A DNA stretch of 64,000 nucleotides from Stratiolaelaps scimitus (taxonomy: Eukaryota; Arthropoda; Arachnida; Mesostigmata; Laelapidae): assembly GCA_019614645.1 (NCBI GenBank), contig JABWDB010000004.1, positions 13,640,001 to 13,704,000 of the forward strand, in the 5' to 3' direction. A model generated the notes under the pieces. That model was not told the DNA's origin, did not search any database, and worked only from the letters and a program-made list of their open reading frames with translations. Below, piece after piece: positions 1 to 13,500 of this stretch (positions are counted from its first letter, which is position 1; each line of letters begins with the position of its first letter). The translations under genes were made by a program, and so were the position numbers.

Positions 1-1109
1 CTTTGGTTTTTCTGTTGGTTCGTCGAAATGTCGAATACTTCGCATTGAATTTCTGGCGATGGCAGGGTCGTCGTATTTTTATCATGCCGTATTAGCCACA
101 CATTGTCTGGTGCAATATTTGTGCAAAAACAACAGCGCTGGCCGAGAGAATCCTGGTGAACGGATGTGTGGCATGAAAGAAGAATGGGAGAAGATAATGT
201 TTCGGTTTATCGGTTTCGTAATGCGGAGTGGCTTTCACTGATTCGCCGAGTTAATGCGAAGTCTTGAAGTCGATTGCCGATTGGCATTTGCCATGGCTTT
301 TCTCCACCCATAGCACTCTATGATGTTCCATGACTATAGGAGAAAGCGGCTGGTCGTTCCTCCACCGTGATCGCAGCGCAGCAGTGTTGATTCTTGCCTA
401 GCACGTCTTGATGACCCAAAGGAATATGGTCGCGCCCTACCACGAAGCTGCCAGCAGGGTTTAGTCCATCCACCAGGTTTGAATGTGGTGACGACCTGAC
501 CCCGCCGCGAAAAAAGGAAAACCCGCAGTGCAGAGACGCGAACCCTATGAGAGACGACGAGTCAGCAGGCGGTAGGGTGTCCTGGAAAATTCGTCGAAAG
601 GAAACAAAAGAAAGGAACGGATGGGGCTCAGCCGCGGCAACGGCCGAAGGAATCTATCTGGTGGCCCCGGCCAAGCTAATGTGCCTCATGCCACGTTCGG
701 GTCGCGCTGGTTGTGTGACCGGCGTGTAAACGGGACATCAGATGCGAATGGCGAGAACACTGTCTTGACAGAGAATACTTGACTGGGTCGAGCGACCAGT
801 GGTATTAGTCGTGCAGAGAGAGGAAGTGGCTGATTGAGTCAGATGTACGGGGCAGCAAACCAGCGACGCGTGATAGGATGTAGACTTCGACCAACAGTGG
901 AAACCTGCTAGTGTGGGTACATGGAACGCCTGTAGTGGCATGTAGAAATACAGTGTTCTTGTAGGTCTTTGTTAGCAATTGTGTAAGGGAGAGACGAATA
1001 GAGAAGAGATCGATACATTGTCTTATGGTCTGTGTTTGTGTTATATATTTGAAATCCAGTACGCTAGCGTGATGTTAAGTAGCATGATAGCATAAGGTAG
1101 GCAATATAT

Positions 1110-1147
<38 letters not shown>

Positions 1148-1494
1148 TTGTATATATATAATACTCAGGCGTATATGTCTAAATACCGAATATGTATTCA
1201 TGTCGTAAGATGCACATTATATACATGTATATACATATATATACCTTTTGGCTGAACAATTATCTATTTTTGTTCTAAAATCTCCATATTTTGGTATCAT
1301 TCCGGGTATTCTTTTGGATTAATTCACCACTGGATGGCTACCGTATATCACAATCACCTTCGGAACCTTGTTCGACCCACAACTGTGAACGGCCATCCTA
1401 CAGGTCGTTTAGCGAATATAAATGTATTAACTCCATGCTACTTTTTCCTCCACAAAAATCTCTTGCAGGAAGCGAGTCGTCGTAGAACGGGGCA
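1..1494. other. Upstream non-coding region and 5'UTR of the FAM184-type gene
   Basis: No convincing coding exon is seen. A splice acceptor (ctcttgcag) ends at 1469, 26 bases before the start codon, so 1470-1494 is probably 5'UTR in the same exon as the ATG, and at least one non-coding exon lies further upstream. I could not locate it. A CA/TA microsatellite occupies about 1105-1160. No TATA box or initiator can be supported. Confidence 0.4.
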
Positions 1495-1596
1495 ATGTCC
1501 GCGACATCGCCGGGGGTGACGCTCAGCGGGCCGGGTGGTGGCTACTTTCCTGAAACATTCCTTCAGATGAGCAAACGAATAGCTCAGATGACACAG
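1495..1596 (+). CDS. FAM184A: FAM184-type gene, coding exon 1 (start codon)
   Basis: Thirty-four codons from ATG at 1495 to a donor (CAG|GTTTGT) at 1597, ending in phase 0. The first half is a short Gly/Pro/Ser-rich leader. It is followed by FPETFLQMSKRIAQMTQ, the conserved entry into the FAM184 coiled coil. The start is chosen because it is the first ATG after the upstream acceptor, is in frame with the conserved block, and leaves the leader near the expected size. The exon is too short to show up as a long open frame and was found by its homology to the family N-terminus and by its splice sites. Confidence 0.8.
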
Positions 1597-4500
1597 GTTT
1601 GTACGTCTATGCTCAGCGACTCAGTTACTAATCAGCCAAGTTAGGATCATATTCGCAAAAAGAATTAATAAAAATAAGTCGCAAATTAGTAAAAAAATTC
1701 GGATTAATTCACCTTTTGTTTTTGGCTAGCAGTATTCTCTTGGGATCCACCAAGGTAGTTGGCGACCTAGTGATCGGCGTGCCTGATCGCACATGAATAT
1801 CATCGCCAATAGGACAACTGGGATGAATGCCGTTCCCAGCGAGCAGAATGAAGTGATTATTATTGCTATTATTTTATTACTATTTTCAAATTGTCAAAGC
1901 GAATAACAATAGTGACAACGCCCCTCATTAACAAGCTGTCCAGTTCATCGTACGATGTGATGAGTAAGCACTCAAGTATCTAGATAGACCAAGCCGCAAC
2001 AACAAAAATAGCAATTGGATCAGATGACTGCTATCAGGCTGTATCAGCTTTCGCATAATGTGGGTTCCACCCTGCATTGGCATTTGTAGCAGCGAAAGAG
2101 ATATAGCCTACTGACTAGTACAAGATCTAGACGATAATTGTAGTTCGTCTTCTTGTCGAAGACGCGATTCATTCGCCACGCGGCGACGGCAAATGAGAAT
2201 AGACAATGCGCGAAAAGGCCCTGCAACGTCATTGAGGAGCCGACTGGCCGGCCTGAACAGGCGACCTGTGGACACGCGAACTTGGTCACTTTCTTTAACT
2301 CGTTCTGTGCATGAACGGGGAGTACGAGCGTATGTTCATACTATGCACGCACGCGCTCACGCGCCCAGACATGGACACTAGAGATTTGTGGTCCCAAGTG
2401 AGAGGGAGGCGTCTCACTTTGTGGCGGCCTGCAGCGACCTCCGGCCGAGTCAGGTTCTGTCGTCGAAGGCAATACTGATACGCTACCTGGGTTAGCGGAA
2501 GCGGTCACCGTAGCCCCGGCACCACCACCACCGCCACCGCCACCACCAACAACAACGAGGACACCAAGACCAACCGGCTAAACACTCTCACCGAACGGGT
2601 TGACCTCGACATTTTGCTTGATGAGAAGCTCGTTGTGCAATGGCAGTGTTCGCTGCTGCTGTTGCTGCTTCTGCTGTACGATAGAGCAACAATAGCGGGG
2701 CCCTGTTATACATCCTCGTTTGCGGCTGAATGGCCCCCAGTCCCAACGCTTCTTTGATCGTCATTTCTCCCGGCTCTTATCTGCCAATGCGATACGTATC
2801 TGTGTCCCTCCTCCTCCTCCTCCGTGGGCCTGTTTATCGAATCGTTCAATTGGCAGTTCATCATGTGGCGAATTTGTATGGGACAAGACGGTTGTATATG
2901 TTCGCATATTGAATACGATTGATGCTGATAACCATTATTTTCACGGTCGCTGTTTAATGGCCGTTTGACATTTACAAGAAAGGCCGCTTGCGGGAACTCG
3001 ATAAACGGCGAACAACAACGGCAGTAGATTCGATTCGAATAACCAAGCGAATTGTTGGGCGATTTTGGCATTTTCCTCCAACGAGTGGGAATACCGAACT
3101 CGCCGAAAGTTCGTGTGTCCTCTTTAACCAATCGTTGTAAGAAACCATGTCGAAATGTTGAGAGGATATGAACTCTGCGTTGAAATGCGACTGTTTATTG
3201 TTGTCCTTAAATTCGCCTTCCTTCCAGTAGTGGTTGTTCATTATAAACGATGTACCTTTACGGGGTGTCCCAGTCATGCGACCCAATGTGGCGGACTTGT
3301 ACTTGTCAAGCGCTCGATTGAGTCACTGGACGCGAGTCAGCTGTCGTTCCCACGGCCTCGAGAGCGCGTGCGTCGTACGGCTTGTATAATATTATCTTGT
3401 AGATAATTAAAGCCGCGCATGCCTCCCTGGGTGTCCCTTAATGATCTCCTAGCCCAAGTGTATGCGAGCAGACTAACCGTCTGTGACAGCAGTGCGCTGC
3501 AAGAGCGACGCCTTCACGCGTTTGTGCTGTAAGGACCTCAAGAAAAATGCAGCAACATCAATCGCCGTTGATGCCGACATAAAACAGCGCTATGGCGGCT
3601 ATAGAATCGAGAGGCTAAATTTGTCCATCGAATGAGCTGATGGACAGAGGTGACTGCCCATCTTGTAGTGGCAATTTTTCAATAGAAGAGCCGCTCTCGT
3701 CTACTGTTCACTAAGATAGCCTTAGCATTTAGTTGAATATTTTTCTATTTATTCCTCAATTATAAAAGTGGGCGAAAGTGAGTCAGCCCGAAAAATTCGC
3801 TTTAGATAGCTGCTTTAAGTCCATCTGTTTATCGAAACAAAAATAGAACTTTGCTCAATAAGCCGCTCTATTTCTCGTAAATTCTAAATCAAAATCTAAT
3901 GATCACACTTCACTAAGATAAAATCTCACTCATTGATACGTCACACACCGAACGACAGAGCAGTAAACATTTCCTGATAGACATCAATTCAACAATTACC
4001 TAATCTCAAGCCGATGTGACAAGTTCAGAATTATTTACGGTATGGATCATAACTACCTACTTACATATATATGTTCTCATTGTGCTTTTCTTGATATATA
4101 CAACAGCCTGCCTGATCTTAATTATTAACCATCGTGATCGATCTATTGGTTCCACTAGATTATGTCACCATCCTACAGATTGAGCTATAGGCTTCTTTTT
4201 CAGACATGGTGACTGCGATGGCTAAGTCTCTGTTGAAAGCTGGAGGCCGCAGATTCCAGCTCTGTAAAGCGACATCCTCCTTTGAAGAAAATAAGCTCTT
4301 AAATAATGCTGAAAAGTTACCAGGGATACATTTATATATAAAACCACTTCTAGGAGTGTTCAGTTTACTCACAATAACAATTGTAATAACAATCAACGGC
4401 TGCCCGTTGATCTCTGAACACAGGTAATCTATTCATTGAATAACAAGATCGAAGTGCAGGATTTAGCTCTACACGCTATCAAGGAACACTATGAGAATTC

Positions 4501-7500
4501 GCTCAAGGAGTGCCTTGCTGATGCATCCAGCCGAGCCAATCAGCAGAAGGTTCGATTTATGACCTATTTTAGTCCTGTTTATACATATACATATATTCAT
4601 ATGTATAATTATTTGCTGAAGATCACCATTCCTCCGTTAATTATCTAACCAGCACCACCGTGTCAGGATCGCGAAATGATTGAATTAGTATCACTAATCG
4701 TTCGTTGTAAATGTTGCATTGACTTTGTGGCGTCGTACGTCAATGTGAACAGACAAACAATGTCCACCGATTGGCGTCGCAGATTCAGCTGCTGGAAATG
4801 CACTTGGCCGCGGAACGGAAGAAAAATGAGTGTCTGCAGCAGCAGCAGACAAGCTTACGTGAGCAGATGGCTGCGGCAGCTACAGGGAGCCCGGCTGCCA
4901 CTAGAGATATCGCCATGCTTTTTCGGGAGCTGAGATGTTTGTTCTCGACGAATATCCCTACAACGTGGCTATGCAATGGTAAGTCAGCTAACGAGCTGAT
5001 CAGGGAGACCATATATTTAAGATCAGGGAGAATATCTATCGTATGACACAATGTCGACGATCTCGGAGATAGCGGTTGCTCGTAGCGAGGACACAAATGC
5101 CACCAATTGAAGATTCAGTGCTGATAGCCTGTGGAGCTGATGGATAAAGTTGACACTACTATTTCTATTTATTCTCATTAAGACACTTTCAGGACGCGTT
5201 TGGGCCGTAAGCGGAAATAGTTGCAGCGATGACTGAAACTGTATTTATGGCCTATAGCGTGCTTTATTACGGCTGTAGCAGACAGCTGCCTGTTGTTTTA
5301 GACTACCTGATACTGCCTCCCCTACCCACCACATCATGCCCACAGGCGACCGAAACAAGCTGTACAAATAAATGCTACATAATTATATATATATATTTGT
5401 GTTATTGCTTACAGAGAAGAAAACCGACTTCGAAAAGAAATTGGATGAGTTTGAGCATTTACATAGCGAGATGACGACATTTTCACCGTGTTCGACGGCG
5501 ACATCCACCCTCGATCGAAGTATCAACGCTGCCAGCAGTTGTGACACCAGTACAAGCAACAACACCCCCCTTCGACAGCAACGACAAGTACAACTGCGAC
5601 AGCCACCATACGAAGGCGCGTCGCCTGCTGCGGCAAACTTTGAGTGAGTGTAGCACCAGATAGATTTCATTTAGATGCCAATTGTTAGATGTGACTACGA
5701 TAGTCTTCCCTGTGTAATGGATCGATATCGATCATTAGGTACCTGAGGAAGAAGCAGCACAAGAAGTTCGGTAGAAGCACAAGACTCGTTTTTCTCAATC
5801 ATCGATAGTATCTCGATTTCATAATCGACTACAACTCGCGAGTTGTAGTGCTTTTAGGAAAACGTATAAGTTATCGTACGAAAAATGCCTATAACGACAT
5901 TTCCAGCACTAAGATACGTAGTCATGCCAAACTGTGCTATGCTTACGTTTTGAAGTTCAACGAAATAACGTCGTAGTGAGTCAAGAACGGAAGCTCTAAT
6001 ATGTGGCGGGTAACCTTAGCAAAGCCTATGTCTGGAGGTTGAACCCTAAGTAACATGCCATCCCTCCCCTTTTGCAGACTATCGGAAGAGATGCTCGCTG
6101 CTTACCTCAAGCGGAGGTCTAGTGAGGTGACAAATAACCTCAGAGAGCCATTCCCTGAAGATGTCGATTCGTTGTTCAAAAGTGGACCATGCTCAGGTGA
6201 TTACAGTGAGAATCCGACAAGGTGTTCGATTTTTCTTGCTCGTATGGGTCCACCGTCATATACTAGGTAGTTTTGGAAAGCGACGTGACACATGGAAAAT
6301 ATATACTCTCGACAGGACTCATAACAGTGCGTTCAGGATCAAGTGACATGGCTAAGGTCCATTACTTTTTGAAGATCTGCAGTAAATCCATAGGGTTGCC
6401 TTGCTCTTGCTAGACTCTATCATAAAGTATGAGTGGGGCGTCGTGGCCACTGGTGCCACTTCTTCAACACTCTGTGATCATTTTGGATATTGAAGATGCC
6501 CAAATTAGAGAATTTTCTAATTTCGTGGAGACACTGCATCCCGTTGCGCATTTGCAGTGTCAGACTTAATTGCGCGATTTTCGACACGTCCCGAAGGCCC
6601 GGACGAGGTACACGATACTGCAGTACCTAGCGCTACCCTGCCGTTGGTATCGACTGGTACAAAGCTCAAAGATATCAACATTCACAGGAACAACTTCCAG
6701 AAGGTACGATTTTCACTTCTGCTGATAGCCAATAGCGTGGTCGGGCCAATAATATATGTCAATTATGGTAACGCCGAGTTATGGTAACGGTATGGAATTA
6801 ATCACCAAGTGCATTTTCTCAATATAGCATTTGTCATTTCGATTAAAACGTTCTGTATATATATATATATATATACACACACATTTGAGGCATTTATTAT
6901 GTATCAGATTAATGTACGTGTCAAATAACATACACACCACAAAGCACAGCGCATATGACATCGCATGCACCTTACAATAAAATGTGTCATATTTCGGGTG
7001 TGCAAAATGATAAGTCACACTCAGTTATCGAGTGCTCTCGCTGAGCTTATCCAGTTTGTTTCGAGCATTCGCGCTGTACTCTAATCATGGGACACGCTTC
7101 GAGCCTTACTGATGCAGAGAAAGCAGTTATTCCTGCTTTACACGGAGCAGGAAAGACGCAGGCTGCAATTGCCAGAGAAATTGGCAGAAGTCATCGTTTA
7201 GTACAAAATTATTTACACAGTCCGTCGACGTACGGGACTAATAAGTCTAAAGGACATCCACGAAAGATCAACCAGCGAACTGCCATGCACATACGTCGAT
7301 TGGCCTTGAATTCGACCATAAGTTGTGAAGCATATCGGTTTCAAAACGGTATTTTATGATACAGGTTCTTGTAGTCTGACATCAGTTGGGACCAATACGC
7401 CATAATCATTCTACAACATGGCCTCTAACTTTGGGCGATAAGTGCCGCACTGGAGTTATACCCTATTGCCTGCCGTTGCCCTCCTCTCTTTCGAGTAGAA

Positions 7501-10500
7501 CTGCCAACACTCGCCGATGAAGAGCTCAACGTATCTCCCATGTTTCAGCCAGCGAGAGACGTTTTGCGAACACCGTGAATTCGAGGCAAAAGAGCCACCA
7601 CCTCATTTTCTCGTTCTGTGGTACGGCGGTGTACACAGTGGTTGGTTAATTCGAAATCGTCGACAACTGTCAGGCGAGGTTGTCACTTAAGTTAGACACA
7701 AGCGGTCCTTCCTAATAAATAGACGCTGCATAAGGTTTCGCCCTGAGGCTCTCTTCTGCTGGACAGACATATTTAGCTCGGCAAAATGTCAGCCAACCGA
7801 AATGGACTACACCTTATGGGAAAAAAAGAAACTCTCCCTAATATGTACATACAATATCATTCTAACACATTCATATCACTATCGTACTGCGATCATTTGG
7901 GCATGACTATGCTTGCGAGATCAACGTGTTAGCTGGGTAAAAATAGCTTGTTTAAGTTTCTGCTGAAACGTTGAAATTACGAACTTTGCACAAGAGTGCA
8001 TAGATGTTTCAGCAATTATCGTTTACGACTCTCGTAAGGGTGTCCTAGAGGTTTCGTAGAGAAATTCTCGTTGTTTTTTTCATTTTCCAGTATTTTGTTC
8101 GTATTTTTCTGGCAATACAGAAAACATAATCGCGACATTTTAATAATCACAAAGAAATTGCAACGAACTCAAATATAGAAACTATTGTAAGTGATTAAGA
8201 ATAATCGACTTCTTCATGCTCCAGCAGTTAAGAAATGACTGTTCTCGATGTGCTGCTTCTAACCTAACCAGACCGCGCTGGCTGTAGGGTCTGGAGCGAA
8301 CTCGACATTCAACACCATGTTGTAGACACGTATGCACGTTGCCGTGATCGTTTCGACGGTATTGTCGCGGTCGTTCGCGGTCAGGCAGACAGTTCGGAAT
8401 ATATAGATTGGATATTGCATGTTCAAATCGTGCCGTGACCACCTCGGGGAGACGTGTGAGAGATTTCTCTTCCCGTGAAAAGCTGACAGCCACAGATTCA
8501 AGCCTCAAGTGAAGTGATCTATAGCTTCGTTGCAAATCCAAATGAAGAGCGATATTTCGCAAGAGAAACATCTTTCCCTCCCGACACTTTTCTCGCATTT
8601 ACACCCATACGGATAAGTGGCACGAACTGTCCAATATTATGTTATAAACCATGTGCAAAGGTACACATATAAAAATAACTCAATTTATTTATACTCTCAT
8701 AACTCTGGCGATAGAGACGTTTATGTGGATTTGTAAAGTCTTCGTATCATATCATTATCCCTTCTCTGTAGATAATGAATGAATTTCTAGTTCTTGTGAA
8801 TACGCATTGCGTAGTCGGTACACATCTCAGCAACTCAAGCTCGAATGCTTTTGAACGAAACACCCGCACTACGTGCTGTGCACGAACAGCTGTCAGAAGG
8901 CGACGCACTTCAACGTTATGGATAATAATAACATCGTATTTCTCGAAGTCAATACAGCTAGCATTACTGAAGTTGTTTTGATCCAAATCGCATTTGTCAT
9001 CTGTAATACACGGACCATGGATGAACGGTGCCGATAAAAGCAGTTCTACATTACAATTTGTGCTACTTTACATTTGTTTAGCTGTCGAGTAGATTTCTTT
9101 ATGTATGTGATATCTCTGTTTGTGATAGCAAAATGCAGTGCGCCTTACTTCGAAAGCTAACAACGGCTTTCACCGTAAGTTGATGGTTTCCGCTGTATGG
9201 TAAACTAGCAGTAGTATCATAGGTTGGAGAATATATCACCAATAGCTTGCCATTGTATGTGATATGATCAGCGTAACTCTGTGAGAAGGTCGAAAAAAAA
9301 CCTCCCACAATAAGGAATAATAAGTCAGAAAATGTCGAAATAAAAAAAATAATTAAAGTGTACGCTGCTCATCTCTGTGGCGCTGCGTCTCGCAGGTCTG
9401 CATATCTACTTTGAGTTCGGTTAATTTACTTTGAACGCGTTGTTTCGTTGCAGGGCGGTCATGATCCGAGAGGCGGGGAGCTGATCAAGGCCAAAGGTGA
9501 GTTGTAATTCATGTTGTCGTTGTTGGCTGTCGGGCCAGATACGTGCACGCGGCTAATTGAGATATCTTATGGTCGTTGACAAGCGCCTGTAGTCGTTAGC
9601 TGATGATAGGCGTGGTGTCCTAGTCATTTTGCCACATCGCCGTTGTCATATACGTTTATCATATATTAAACACGCGCCAGCTCTATACATATATAACGCA
9701 TTTATATCGTTGTGAGGTTATCGTTTTCCTGAGACAAGCTGTGGGTCGCCATTGCAACACATGCTATATGCATGTAGGATGTGCATGCATGTATGTACAA
9801 AGGCTGTCGGTTCTTCGCCTGATCCATCGAATCGATCCGTCCGTTGCGATCAGTTGTGTCCAGCTGCAAAGAGAAGAGTCTGAAACAGCTTTATGACACC
9901 TCGTCCACTGTACGTCGCACAATATCAGAGCGCAGCTATATTGTGACACCTAACCCCATACATTTTTCCGTGACGGCCTCATTTCGGACTGGCCAGGTTT
10001 CTATGCATCGCTCAGCGAGCTTTGGGCTTCGCAAAGAGACGAGCACAGTGGTCGACGAGCGACTCAACACACTTTTTAGTTGGTGCCCTTTTCGGCTTAT
10101 GACACTCTTATGTAAACATTGCTATCGGTTAGGGTGTGGGGTATCTGAAGATCTTATAGTGTCGTTTGCTATAAATTGCTCTGATGGGCTGTTCTGTAGA
10201 CAGACTGTCGATCTTTGTAGCCTTTGTCTGTCGAAGGGGACCAATCGAGTCTCGGTTTGTCAATGGTCTGGCAGGAAACGATCGATGGTGTCAGCGTTGC
10301 CAAATATGCAAGCATTGCTAATGCCTAACCTACATCGCCTGAACTGTGGCACCCTTTTTTTTATAGTGATGTTGATGGTTTTATGTGGTGTTTACACCGG
10401 CAGTCAACTGTAGCGAGCAAGCTTCAGAGCACTTCTCAAAGATTCGAACAACTGACTAACTGCTTGAGAGATGTATTCTATAGATGTTTTAATGGACGTC

Positions 10501-13500
10501 GAATATATTTTATTCATGATTATTGCATTGGTACGTGGTTCTGATAATAACGGGCTGGTATATCGTTGTCTCATAGTTCCTGGCTATATGTGTATAGGTT
10601 AAACCCCAATATCAAATAGGGACCAAATTGCTATATATCCTATATGAGATCAACCCACAGGCTGCAAATCTTCCTTCCGATTGGAAGTTTTTTTTATAAA
10701 GTTTGCACAATCCTGAACTGTACAGGGCCTAAGCTCGACAGTCTCAGCTCAGATCGAGTGTCGCCTGCAATTCGTGCAGTTTTTCCATCTGTTGCTATGC
10801 GCATTTATGTCCCGGTGAAAGTCTGAGCAGAGACATCTGTGGAGGGCATCCGATTGTCGCCAGGCGTCAGTTACCTCCTGACCGTTCGATTCTACGGGCG
10901 CGTCCTGGGTTTCCTCGTCCGAATACAGCTCTTTCGCTTAATTGTCGTATCAAATCTCCCGCCTCACGGTGTCTCCCATCCTATCTCTGCCCCTGCCGCC
11001 TTTCGAGCAATCTCTCTCTCTCTCTCTCCCACTCACGTGAGAAGCCCTGCAAAGTCGTAGATATCTCAGCAGCTTCCGGAGCCTTCCTTCAGTCTGGTCA
11101 AATCTCAGCACACATTCTGGCATACACACATGTTATATAGGGTTGAACGGATATCTCTCTACATCCCCACCGCCTCCTCCTGACTACCTTCGACACTGCT
11201 GCTATCGTATCGTTGGTCCACCGCGGGCCAGCCACCATCCCGTCGCTCGAGCGAATAACTCGCTGTTGGCTCAGGTTTTCCCCCACATTCGATTGCCTCC
11301 GCGTCGACAACAACGGCAACAACGCTTGCTTGCTTGCTGACTGGCGAAGCGGCTGGCCCGCTTGCCTGCGAGCCCACTGGTTTAGGTGGAAGCACATCAC
11401 AACAAAACCCAATCTGCTCGTCGAGTATTTGCCCGTCGTCACCGTCTCTGATCTCTTCCTCCAGAATGACTCACTCAGAGAAGCTCATCCCTCGTCGGCG
11501 GCGGCGGCAGCAGCCGGCTAACACGCTGCCTCTCCGTGTGTCTGGGTAGATCTGTGTGCCAGCAGTGTGCTAGCACAGCTTTCCCGCCATCCGGCTTAAA
11601 GCACGATCCCGGCAGACAGACGGGCAGGCACTCCGGTAGGGTCGCACGATTTGCTCTGTTGTTGCTTATGGCGTTTCATCGGTATCCTCCTCTCCCTGGT
11701 GGAAATGTGGACCTGGATGAGACGAGATTTCCGAAAGTCGGCCGTGGCCGCCGCTGCCGCCGCCGCTGCCGCTTGCCAAGATCTTCTTCACTGCACGCTC
11801 ACATCACCGACGTCCCGTTTGCTCTCCTCGGGAGAAGGTTGGTTGCCGCAACCGCTGCTACCAGCAGCAACAGCCGCAGTAAAACCGCCACCGAACGCTA
11901 GCAGCAGCAGTAGCAGCAGCAGTAGCCATCACCTCTGAACTAATTTCACAACTCAAAAACAACACAAACACAATGTAGGTGCTCCCTCAATGCTTCTTCA
12001 AACTCCATCATACACCACCGCCACTATCGTTGCATTGTGCTGCTATCGCTGCTGCTGCTGCTGCTGCTGTTTGCGTAGTTCTCTTGCAGTGTGTGTGTGT
12101 GTTGTGACGGCATCAATCGTCGTCGAAGAAACGAGCCTCAGCTTCAGACAACTCGCGGATGTTGGCGGTTGCTGGACGACGCCAACACGATCGACGTTAG
12201 CGTGTTAGGCCCGGACTGGGGGTGGCGTTAGCACGTCGACGACAGCACCAGTAGCAGCAACAGCACGAAGAGACCAATTTTGTGCAGGTGTTACAGTCCG
12301 GCAGTGAGTGTGCGTGAAGGTGAAGTATTACGCGAAGCAACACAAGGTTTTGGGGAGCGAGAGCCCCACCGTTATTCCCGTATGAAGTGTACAGGCCTCT
12401 TCCCGTACGGCCACGACGTCGACACTACGCACAACGCGACATCCGCCCTGCACAACCAGTATCACAGCCACTGAGCGCACTGCAAGGGTAAACTGGAAAA
12501 ATGAACATAGCGACGCAGGCAAAGATGTGTTCACTTTCAATCCCCTTTCAATGACACAGCCTCACGCGACTTGCGATTGTCTCCGCATTGCTAGTCGCCA
12601 GTTATCTACCTATCTCTGCCTCTCTCCATCTCTCTCTCTCTCTGTCTCTCTATATTCATGTCTGTCCATGTCTGCCTTCTTCGAATGCTTGTTCGTGATC
12701 TAGTCGTGGCCCGTCGTGGTCTTTGACGTTGTTTGTGTGCGTGTGCTCGTGCTGAAGACAATCGCTGTATCTCTTTGGCAGTTCATTCCTGTCCTGTCTT
12801 GAGGCCACTATCACCATGGGGGTCTACTTGGACCTGTTTTCCTTTCGGAGCTGGCGGTCAGGTGTGTCACCCGCCTACCGTGTGCTCCATTTCTTTCTCT
12901 GCTCAATCAAAGGTAATTTGTGACGCGGTCGTCTAACACTGCTTGAACTGATGACATGCAATACTTATTAGATCAAATATAACTTGATTCGATCAACAAT
13001 ATGTATAACAGTCGATAAGTCGATGATATGTTAAACGGTGAAACATAATTGAATTTCGGAGTTCGGAGTCAGTGGCCACCGATATGAAGCTGAGGGCAAA
13101 GTTTGACATACGCTGCCGAAAGAAAACGATTATGATCGTGAAAATATTCGAATGACACCGAAGGCGAGCAAGGCCTTCGGAGTGGTGATAAAAAATCATA
13201 CAAATTGCACAATAATCTTTATTGCTAATCTACAACCGTTGGCACCCCCTCAGTGTGTCCCAATACAATATAATGTTCTAATTATTATCACCGCTGTTTT
13301 CCGGATTCCCAGAATGATGCATTCGTCCGCGTCACCGCGGTGATCTTTACCTCTTGCCATAAATGTCCTCCTTATTTGTCTCGTCTAGGAAGGCCTGCAG
13401 ATTGGCAAGCTGCCATAAATTGAAGCCAAATCGAAATCGAGACCGTCTCGCGTGTTGAGAGCTCAATGATTAGTTACAATGCACATCGCTGGCCGGGTGT

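Noticed and set aside
3255..3290. GGGGTGTCCCAGTC as a transposon terminus
   Set aside because: Resembles Tc1-type ends, but no matching inverted partner or TA duplication was found nearby.
9844..10413. 189-codon open frame on the + strand
   Set aside because: No recognisable domain, no codon bias, no splice-site support; sits in the long intron 7.
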